A DNA stretch of 35,866 nt from an uncultured Oscillospiraceae bacterium. GTDB lineage: Bacteria > Bacillota > Clostridia > Oscillospirales > Oscillospiraceae. The notes beneath the pieces are model-generated. The model was not told the DNA's origin and ran no database searches. It worked only from the letters and a program-made list of their open reading frames with translations. Made by a program: the position numbers and the translations under genes. The stretch covers positions 1 through 35,866 of the forward strand of contig CAJUPW010000030.1 of NCBI GenBank assembly GCA_910588635.1, in the 5' to 3' direction. Position 1 is the first letter of the stretch; each line of letters opens with the position of its first letter. Shown piece after piece: positions 30,641 to 35,866 of the stretch.

Positions 30641-31087
30641 ATGTGGCTGTTTGCTTTTATTGGAAAGGGAGCGCAGATCCTCAATGCCATCAACTCCGCC
30701 ATGAGCCAGAAAGAGGTGCTGATTGGCCAGATCACCAGCGCCATGCGGACAGAACTGATTCCGCTCCCCGGCGGGACTATGAGTCTGGCGGACATCGACC
30801 GTCGCATCGAGGCACTAAACCAGAAATTTCAGAGACTATTCGCAAAATCCAGAGATAGCGGCGGATATATGCAGTACGCTGACACCTTCAAGCGTATCAC
30901 CAACGATATGGTTGGCCTGAAAGAAAAACGGGCTGCTCTGCTGGAACAGCAGAACAGCGACTCTGCCGCCAACCGGCGCATTCAGGATGCGGTGAACATT
31001 CTGGAGAATGGCTCCGCTACCATCACAGAGTGGGACGAGAGCATCGTCTGATCAACTTTGCGACGTGGGTTCGAAAGTGTTCGGCAC
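30641..31087 (+). pseudogene. C-terminal fragment of a large serine recombinase
   Basis: The frame contains the coiled-coil region of large serine recombinases, visible as AINSAMSQKEVLIGQITSAM, then SLADIDRRIEALNQKFQRLF and RITNDMVGLKEKRAALLEQQ, ending ITEWDESIV with a TGA. The expected next stretch (QLVDTVKVL-like) is in another frame as QLCDVGSKVFG after about 31050, so the gene has a frameshift and then decays. The catalytic and zinc-ribbon domains are absent. The first residues (MWLFAFIGKG) are probably not part of the original. The fragment begins within 5 bases of the aldolase stop. Confidence 0.72.
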
Positions 31088-31097
31088 TGCCACATCG

Positions 31098-31135
31098 TCG
31101 GAGCAAGCTTCATATCGCTTGCTCCGACTTTTTAT
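31098..31135 (+). terminator. Intrinsic terminator after the recombinase fragment
   Basis: TCGGAGCAAGC (31098-31108), loop TTCATATC, GCTTGCTCCGA (31117-31127), followed by CTTTTTATA. It ends transcription from the left. Confidence 0.85.
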
Positions 31136-31700
31136 ATGTCAGATTGTCGGCTGCCAATTCTGCTTTTACCTGCAAAGGAATTTGATTTTAATGTTTGACG
31201 GGGACGCTGTTGATTGCAGGAATATCGAGTTGAACACATGCCGGTTGCTCAGTGCAGTATATCTTGCGTTTGTACAAGCCGCCATTTCGGGGGACCGGCG
31301 GTTACAGGCGTATCCTGATATAGTGGTTGTTCGGTGGGGCTTCCTCCGTAGTAAGCACATTGTCGCCAAAACGTTTCATTAATTCATCTTTGTGGCCTTG
31401 GTTGGGGCGGTTTTCACCCGGCTTGTTTGTACAGCAAAGGATAGCAACGGCTATGTGCTCCACGTTGACCTCGCTCCCGTCAAAGACATTGTTTCTCTGC
31501 AAAGGCGGTGTGCGAATAACCTCAATCAAATCGCGGTCCGAGAGAATATCAACGGCGGGGTTTACCCGGATGAAATCAAGGCCCTGCAAAAAGATTATGC
31601 GGACTTATGGGGGCCGCTTTCCGAACTGCTGGAGAGGCTTTCGGAGGTGGTTGCGCTGTAAGCGCGTAAGGCCCAGGAGCAAAGCGACGGGCCGCAGACA
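31136..31700. other. Eroded mobile-element patchwork
   Basis: No intact gene is supported. One minus-strand frame (31302-31589) reads protein-like sequence ending KRFGDNVLTTEEAPPNNHYI. A plus-strand frame ends near 31661 with YPDEIKALQKDYADLWGPL, which looks like a protein C-terminus cut off from its start. The two overlap and cannot both be real, and neither has a ribosome site in the expected place. I treat the stretch as fused remnants of integrative elements. Confidence 0.45.
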
Positions 31701-31701
31701 G

Positions 31702-31734
31702 GGAGGCCTCTGGACACGGTGTCCAGAGGCCTCC
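31702..31734. repeat. Near-perfect 33-bp palindrome, copy 1
   Basis: Bases 31702-31717 are the exact reverse complement of 31719-31734 around the single base 31718. The core is TCTGGACAC-G-GTGTCCAGA. Related copies occur at 34348-34366 and 35255-35277. Confidence 0.85.
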
Positions 31735-31762
31735 GGCGGGTTTGGGGTGCAACCTCAACAAG

Positions 31763-31801
31763 CATTTTCGCAAGGCGAAAATGGTGAGTGTGTTGACACT
31801 C
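31763..31801. repeat. Two stacked hairpins next to the palindrome
   Basis: CATTTTCGC (31763-31771), loop AAG, GCGAAAATG (31775-31783), then GAGTGT/ACACTC (31786-31801). With the palindrome at 31702 they form a 100-base structured, gene-free block. Confidence 0.6.
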
Positions 31802-31919
31802 GCCCTGCTTGCCGTTTAGCGCGTCCTCCGGAAACGGTGCAAAAATGGAGTAGTGCTTTTAGCGTGTGATAACCATTCACAAGGTTTATCCAAATTTTAT
31901 TTTTAAGACCAAAGTAGTA

Positions 31920-31976
31920 TTGACAAGAGATTAAGACTGTGGTAGTATATGAGCGTAGCCACTACCACAGTCTTAA
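31920..31976 (+). promoter_or_regulatory. Promoter and 16-bp inverted-repeat operator of blaI
   Basis: TTGACA (31920-31925) and TAGTAT (31943-31948) are 17 bases apart. TTAAGACTGTGGTAGT (31931-31946) is exactly repeated in inverted form at 31961-31976. The left arm lies within the promoter spacer and -10, where a repressor would block polymerase. The BlaI-type gene starts 18 bases after the right arm, so autoregulation is likely. Confidence 0.75.
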
Positions 31977-31993
31977 AAAGGAGGTGTTACCAA

Positions 31994-32353
31994 ATGGACA
32001 TTAAGCTGTTTGCTTCTGAACTAAAAGTGATGTCTGTCCTTTGGCGCGATGGCGATGTTCCCGCAAAACATATCGCCAAATTGCTGACCGAGGAATTGGG
32101 CTGGAATGTAAATACTACCTACACCCTGATTAAGCGTTGCATCAAGAAAGGGGCGATTGAACGCTCCGAACCCGGTTTCATGTGTCATGCGCTTGTGCCG
32201 CAGGCGGAAGTACAGGAGGCGGAAACAAACGAGCTGATTGACAGGGTATATGACGGCTCTGCCGACAAGCTGTTCGCGGCTTTGCTGGGACGAAAAAAGT
32301 TAAGCGCCGAGCAAATTGAAAAGCTGAAACAGATTGTTGGGGATTTGGAATGA
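31994..32353 (+). CDS. BlaI/MecI-family transcriptional repressor
   Basis: The 119-residue protein has a winged-helix head (KLFASELKVMSVLWRDGDVPAKHIAKLL, then NTTYTLIKRCIKKGAIER) and a helical dimerisation tail with DRVYDGSADKLFAALL and LSAEQIEKLKQIV. This is the BlaI/MecI/CopY family. ATG 31994 follows AGGAGGTG at 31979-31986; the longer in-frame start at 31949 falls inside the operator. It is coupled to the M56 peptidase gene, which would inactivate it on signal, by analogy with BlaR1/BlaI. No beta-lactamase or copper gene is visible nearby, so the regulon is unknown. Confidence 0.9.
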   Translation: MDIKLFASELKVMSVLWRDGDVPAKHIAKLLTEELGWNVNTTYTLIKRCIKKGAIERSEPGFMCHALVPQAEVQEAETNELIDRVYDGSADKLFAALLGRKKLSAEQIEKLKQIVGDLE

Positions 32354-32363
32354 GGTGGTGCAA

Positions 32364-33986
32364 ATGAGCCTATTGCAAATGAGCTTTGCGGGGGCCGTGA
32401 TGATTTTGGCAATCACCATCATACGCGCCCTGGCGATCAGCTTACTGCCCAAAAAGACTTTCCTGGCACTTTGGGGGATAGCGGTTGCGCGGCTGTTGCT
32501 CCCGTTCTCACTCCCCTCCACGTTCAGCGTATATTCGCTGATAGGCAGTCAAACTTCCGGGATTGCCGCAACAAAAGTCCCACAGATTGACAAGGTATTG
32601 CCGATTGATACGATAGGGCAAATGGCTACTATGCCCGGTGATATTGGCAATACCACAAGTACCGTTTCTATTGGGGGAGCTGTTTGGGCCGCTGGTACAC
32701 TGATCTGCGCTATGGTTTTTGTAGTAGCGTATTGGAAGTGCCGACAGGAATTTCAAACTTCCCTGCCAGTGAAAAACGACTTCATCAAAAACTGGCTGAA
32801 CGCCCACCAACTGAAACGTCCGATTTCCATTCGACAGTCCAGCCGATTTTCCGCCCCGCTGACTTACGGCGTATTTCGCCCCGTGATTTTAATGCCAACA
32901 TCCACCGATTGGGAAAACACAAAGGCGCTGCAATATGTTTTGGCGCATGAATATGTTCATATCCGGCGCTTTGACAGTATCACAAAATTGGTGTTGATTG
33001 CGGCACCGTGTGTGCATTGGTTTAATCCCTTGGTTTGGGTGATGTATATTCTTGCCAACCGGGACATTGAGTTGTCCTGTGACGAGGCGGTTGTCCGCCT
33101 TTTCGGAGAAACAACAAAGGCGGCCTATGCGAGGGTGCTGATCAGTATGGAAGAAACATGGAGTGGCTTGAACCCATTGAGCAACAATTTCAGTAAAAAC
33201 GCAATAGAAGAAAGGATTACAGCAATTATGAAAATCAAAAAATCGTCTATTCTCTCTCTCGCCCTAGCCCTGGCATTGGTTGTCTGTGTGACAACAGCCT
33301 TTGCAACTTCGGCGGCGACAAAAAATAACAATTCGATTTCCGTCCCCTCAATCATTCACAGAGATGACGCTACAAACAAAACGTCTAAATCTTCTTTGGG
33401 GGCCGAAGACGGTTATCAATCATTGTTAGCGTTAAAATCAGCAGACTATCTTAACCAGACTGTTGCCGATTTTGACAAAGCCCTTTTGGATTGGGGAAAT
33501 CAACATTCAGAGGAACACGAGGATATTATCCAAAACGATATCGCAACATATAGCTTCCCCGCACACCTCACAACGGAGGAGAAGAACTTTTTAGCTTTAA
33601 CCATAAGAGCGTCAAATATTGAAAACGCAATATTAGTAAAGAACTCTTATGGCAGTCCAGTGATTGATCCTGATTTGAGTTTTGAACTTGCAAGAGAAAG
33701 CCAGGAAACTGACCCGCCCACATGGGTAAGTTTGATGTATGGCGTTTCTTATCACCTTGATCCTCAAGTAGTCACAGTCGGAGAACGGGACACGGCACTT
33801 GCAAACGCAATCAATGATATTCAATCTTTTTGGTATGATACTAATCTCGAAACTCTTGCTGAAATGTCGTCGGACGAGGTGTTTTCCAAACTAAATGCAA
33901 TCGCAGATAACAATAGCACAAACGCTGTACAGCTTTCGATTGTAAAGAATTATTATATATTTCAAGCATCCTCCATGTTTGATTAA
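32364..33986 (+). CDS. BlaR1-like M56 family metallopeptidase
   Basis: The 540-residue protein has several N-terminal membrane helices (about 5-24, 30-46, 105-125), then a cytoplasmic zinc-peptidase with HEYVH at 195-199 (LAHEYVHIRRFDS) and the downstream NRDIELSCDEAV acidic motif. After a further membrane helix (about 295-317, ILSLALALALVVCVTTAFA) there is an external C-terminal domain of about 210 residues without the penicillin-binding SxxK/SxN/KTG set of BlaR1. The sensor domain is therefore different and its ligand unknown. ATG 32364 follows GAGGTGG. It is 10 bases after the blaI stop, and is followed by a terminator. Confidence 0.85.
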   Translation: MSLLQMSFAGAVMILAITIIRALAISLLPKKTFLALWGIAVARLLLPFSLPSTFSVYSLIGSQTSGIAATKVPQIDKVLPIDTIGQMATMPGDIGNTTSTVSIGGAVWAAGTLICAMVFVVAYWKCRQEFQTSLPVKNDFIKNWLNAHQLKRPISIRQSSRFSAPLTYGVFRPVILMPTSTDWENTKALQYVLAHEYVHIRRFDSITKLVLIAAPCVHWFNPLVWVMYILANRDIELSCDEAVVRLFGETTKAAYARVLISMEETWSGLNPLSNNFSKNAIEERITAIMKIKKSSILSLALALALVVCVTTAFATSAATKNNNSISVPSIIHRDDATNKTSKSSLGAEDGYQSLLALKSADYLNQTVADFDKALLDWGNQHSEEHEDIIQNDIATYSFPAHLTTEEKNFLALTIRASNIENAILVKNSYGSPVIDPDLSFELARESQETDPPTWVSLMYGVSYHLDPQVVTVGERDTALANAINDIQSFWYDTNLETLAEMSSDEVFSKLNAIADNNSTNAVQLSIVKNYYIFQASSMFD

Positions 33987-34078
33987 CCCCCAAAAACAAA
34001 GCGGCCTGCAACGGAAAATAAAAAACCGTTTTTACGGCGGATGGTATCACCACGCCCAAACAAAATATAAATAGCCTT

Positions 34079-34123
34079 GCGGCGGTTTTGAAATAACAAA
34101 TTTCAAAGCCGCCGCTTTCTTTT
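34079..34123 (+). terminator. Terminator after the M56 gene
   Basis: A 16-bp stem (34079-34094 with 34100-34115, one G-T pair) with loop AACAA is followed by TTTCTTTTG. Confidence 0.85.
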
Positions 34124-34297
34124 GAAAAAATGGAAAACGGAGGGTGTGTTAAAGTCGCCCATTTTTAAGGACACGGCGGTATCCGGGAGGTATCGTCATG
34201 TCCTTTTCTTATAGTTTGCTGTCAAAAAAAGCCCACCCTCTCTAAAGGGAAGTCCTGGCCATAACTGCGAAAATTGTAATATCCTGTCGCCCCGGTA
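34124..34297. other. Gene-free spacer in the mobile region
   Basis: No convincing gene is seen. A 7-bp inverted repeat, GAGGGTG (34140-34146) with CACCCTC (34234-34240), spans about 100 bases and may frame a small element. Confidence 0.4.
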
Positions 34298-34333
34298 CGT
34301 CCGTATAGCCTTGCGCTATGCGGGCGTTTTTCT
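34298..34333 (+). terminator. Terminator ahead of the sigma-like gene
   Basis: CGTCCGTATAGC (34298-34309), loop CTTGC, GCTATGCGGGCG (34315-34326, two G-T pairs), then TTTTTCT. It isolates the next transcription unit. Confidence 0.75.
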
Positions 34334-34347
34334 ATCCAGGCGGTGCT

Positions 34348-34366
34348 TCTGGACACCGTGTCCAGA
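34348..34366. repeat. Palindrome copy 2
   Basis: TCTGGACAC-C-GTGTCCAGA, perfect 9-bp arms, followed by GGCC as in copy 1 at 31702-31734. Confidence 0.8.
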
Positions 34367-34387
34367 GGCCCGCTGCCGCTCCCCGCC

Positions 34388-34432
34388 CCTCCATTTCGAT
34401 CTGTCCCTTCCCGCCCCGTATCGAAATGGAGG
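34388..34432 (+). promoter_or_regulatory. Hairpin that would mask the ribosome site of the sigma-like gene
   Basis: CCTCCATTTCGAT (34388-34400) is the exact complement of ATCGAAATGGAGG (34420-34432), which contains the ribosome site GGAGG. The loop is 19 bases. The start codon follows 6 bases later. Confidence 0.65.
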
Positions 34433-34438
34433 TTACTT

Positions 34439-34858
34439 ATGACGACCATCAAATTGAATAACTACTACCCCCACCTGACCGAGTGCATCACCCTGGAAGT
34501 GTCGGAGGAGATCGCCGTGACCCTCTCCATTGGAGGCCGTATGTGCGACAGCTACAAGCGGCGCAAGCGGGAGCATGACGAGTGCTCCCTGGACGCTGAC
34601 CCCGGCTTTGAGCCGGATGTGATGTTCCCGCCCCTGACCCCGGAGGAAATCATTCTGGACGAGGAAAACCGTTCTGTCCTCTACGCCGCTCTTGACCAGC
34701 TCCCGCCCATCCAGGCCCGGAGAGTGTATGCCCATTATATCTTGGGCAAGAAGAAGTCCGAGATTGCCAGGGCCGAAAATGTGGAGGGGAGTGCCGTTTG
34801 CGACAGTATCCGCCGGGGCCTGAAAAATCTCTCTGAACTTTTGAAAAATTTTCATTGA
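34439..34858 (+). CDS. Sigma-70-like factor of an integrative element
   Basis: The 139-residue protein has a region-2-like head (TLEVSEEIAVTLSIGGRMCDSYKRRKREHDE) and a region-4-like helix-turn-helix tail (RSVLYAALDQLPPIQARRVYAHYILGKKKSEIARAENVE, then DSIRRGLKNLSELL). Such short sigma-like proteins are common in integrative and conjugative elements of gut Firmicutes. ATG 34439 follows GGAGG, which is also the right arm of a hairpin. An upstream in-frame start at 34343 lies in the palindrome and terminator block. Whether it works as a sigma factor or only as a DNA-binding regulator is not known. Confidence 0.72.
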   Translation: MTTIKLNNYYPHLTECITLEVSEEIAVTLSIGGRMCDSYKRRKREHDECSLDADPGFEPDVMFPPLTPEEIILDEENRSVLYAALDQLPPIQARRVYAHYILGKKKSEIARAENVEGSAVCDSIRRGLKNLSELLKNFH

Positions 34859-35254
34859 GGGGTATCCGAAATCGCCTAAAAACCGCCTGATAGGTAAGGA
34901 GGCTTATACGCTTTTTGAGGACAACTGAATATACAGTATTCCAGGCACAAAACCCGTGTGATGAGCGACGAAAGGCGCGCCGCCAGGACAGCCCGCTTGA
35001 GGAGGTGACAAAAGCGGGTCGAGCGATTAACGCAAGCCTTTGACCCGGCCCTGGCAAGCCGGGCGCGACGACAGCGCGGGGGACAATGAAACTTGCTCAC
35101 GCCCTCCCATGGACTTGCGGGGGAGCTTCGCAATCCTGCGGAGCTATGACAGCCGGAGCCGCCGGCGGCCTGGGATGCTCCCCTGTGCCGGGGTGCGTGG
35201 CAAATACGGCGCAAGCATTTATCAATTATAGATCGAAATGGATTGATCCCTGCT
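34859..35254. other. Gene-free leader region between the sigma-like gene and the recombinase
   Basis: Nothing longer than about 14 codons with a ribosome site is seen on the plus strand; one short frame runs ATG 34959 to a stop near 35000, next to GAGGAGGTGAC. The composition is GC-rich with short inverted repeats. I see no tRNA or known RNA here. Confidence 0.4.
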
Positions 35255-35277
35255 GGCCTCTGGACACCGTGACCAGA
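35255..35277. repeat. Palindrome copy 3, imperfect
   Basis: GGCCTCTGGACAC-C-GTGACCAGA, the same core as copies 1 and 2 with one mismatch in the right arm (A for T). Confidence 0.75.
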
Positions 35278-35339
35278 TGTGGAGCAAGGTTGAAAGGCAG
35301 CACTTTTTCGGGTGCTGTCTTTCTGCGTTCCCCCACATC
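35276..35339 (+). promoter_or_regulatory. Extended hairpin upstream of the recombinase promoter
   Basis: GATGTGG (35276-35282) and CCACATC (35333-35339) enclose GAAAGGCAGCAC (35292-35303) paired with GTGCTGTCTTTC (35312-35323, one G-T pair). It could terminate incoming transcripts or be recombinase-associated DNA. Confidence 0.55.
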
Positions 35340-35340
35340 C

Positions 35341-35369
35341 TTGTGATTTGGGGCTGTCTTTGGTATAAT
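35341..35369 (+). promoter_or_regulatory. Promoter for the serine recombinase
   Basis: TTGTGA (35341-35346) and TATAAT (35364-35369) are 17 bases apart, 50 bases ahead of the recombinase start. A short inverted repeat TTCCG/CGGAA lies between it and the ribosome site. Confidence 0.7.
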
Positions 35370-35418
35370 ATACTTGTAAAGGTTGACAGCTCCATTCCGA
35401 TACGGAAAGGAGCCGACA

Positions 35419-35866
35419 ATGGAAAATCGCATTGACGCTATCTACGCGAGACAGTCTGTGGACCGTAAAGACAGTATCAGCATTGAAAGTCAAATCGAGT
35501 TTTGCAAGTACGAACTGCGGGGAGGGAATTTCAAGGACTGCAAGAACACGGACCGCCCCCGCTTCCAGGAATTGATGGCCGACATCAAGCGGGGCCTGAT
35601 CCGCCGGGTGGTAGTTTACAAGCTGGACCGTATCAGCCGTTCCATTCTGGACTTCGCAACCATGATGGAGCTGTTCCAGCAATACAACGTGGAGTTTGTT
35701 TCCTCTACGGAAAAGTTTGACACTTCCACGCCGATGGGCCGGGCCATGCTGAATATCTGCATCGTGTTCGCTCAGTTAGAGCGTGAGACGATCCAGAAGC
35801 GAGTGACCGACGCCTACTACTCCCGGTGTCAGCGGGGCTTCCACATGAGCGGCGCGGCCCCCTACG
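35419..35866 (+). CDS. Large serine recombinase, N-terminal part (3' partial)
   Basis: The gene runs off the right edge. The resolvase domain begins MENRIDAIYARQSVDRKDSI with the catalytic Ser at residue 13, followed by RRVVVYKLDRISRSILDF, TSTPMGRAMLNICIVFAQLE and RETIQKRVTDAYYSRC. These are the motifs of large serine integrases. Between NFKD and KNTDRP the expected DxGYSG segment of about seven residues is absent, in frame. ATG 35419 follows AAGGAG at 35406-35411. A further 300 or more residues would lie beyond the window. It has its own promoter and probably belongs to the same integrative element as the sigma-like gene. Confidence 0.88.
   Translation, partial: MENRIDAIYARQSVDRKDSISIESQIEFCKYELRGGNFKDCKNTDRPRFQELMADIKRGLIRRVVVYKLDRISRSILDFATMMELFQQYNVEFVSSTEKFDTSTPMGRAMLNICIVFAQLERETIQKRVTDAYYSRCQRGFHMSGAAPY

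Noticed and set aside
31062..31076. Partial match GACGTG-GGTTCGA to the tRNA-Leu T-arm, as a possible att repeat.
   Set aside because: Only about a dozen bases with a gap, and the bases are explained as the recombinase tail QLCDVGSKV; too short to call an attachment site.
31302..31589. Minus-strand frame ending KRFGDNVLTTEEAPPNNHYI as an intact gene.
   Set aside because: It looks protein-like but has no clear ribosome site and overlaps another protein-like fragment on the other strand; kept only as a possible remnant.

Overview
The window looks like the chromosome of a GC-rich, low-oxygen-niche Firmicute of the Oscillospiraceae type (Flavonifractor/Pseudoflavonifractor-like). The grounds are the gene set and order (RemA–Gmk–RpoZ–PriA–Def–Fmt–RsmB–RlmN–PrpC–PrkC–RsgA), a Na+-pumping decarboxylase beta subunit, CdaA/CdaR, CarD, frequent GTG/TTG starts and very GC-rich third codon positions. 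The genus is an inference; no rRNA is present.

Positions 1–27,760 are compact housekeeping chromosome. It opens with the biotin carrier end and the membrane beta subunit of a Na+-translocating decarboxylase. Then come CarD, the MEP isoprenoid enzymes IspD and IspF, a DUF3343 protein paired with a cysteine-desulfurase-like enzyme, and the c-di-AMP cyclase pair CdaA/CdaR. These are followed by RseC, a DUF5685 protein and a DnaJ–TPR protein, and then a long co-directional run: YicC, RemA, Gmk, RpoZ, PriA, Def, Fmt, RsmB, RlmN, PrpC, PrkC, RsgA, ThiI. The run covers RNA and nucleotide metabolism, replication restart, N-terminal formyl-Met processing, rRNA methylation and phospho-signalling of the cell envelope. 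Many genes overlap by 1–4 bases, implying translational coupling. A convergent minus-strand operon (XpaC-like, small membrane protein, TelA-like, TPM-domain protein) meets thiI at a bidirectional terminator. Its promoter is back to back with that of a patatin-like phospholipase. A small minus-strand protein, a DUF3842 protein and tRNA-Leu(UAG) close the block.

From about 27,760 to the right edge the sequence is accessory and mosaic. After the tRNA there is an AT-rich stretch with the 3' end of an otherwise missing minus-strand gene, fused near 28,112–28,126 to a beta-propeller (NHL-like) gene that has lost its 5' end. That propeller fragment begins a plus-strand catabolic-looking operon: YhcH-family protein, metallo-beta-lactamase-fold protein, HpcH/HpaI-family aldolase. 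The operon is followed directly by the C-terminal remnant of a large serine recombinase and by other eroded fragments. Next are a BlaI-type repressor with a perfect 16-bp inverted-repeat operator, a BlaR1-like M56 metallopeptidase, a sigma-70-like factor with a hairpin over its ribosome binding site, and the N-terminal part of a large serine recombinase running off the edge. A palindrome built on TCTGGACAC-N-GTGTCCAGA occurs three times in this mobile region.

No CRISPR array, complete prophage or obvious defence island was seen. The most unusual parts are the truncated propeller/aldolase operon, the BlaI/M56 module without a beta-lactamase, the recurring palindrome and the translation-control hairpin ahead of the sigma-like gene.
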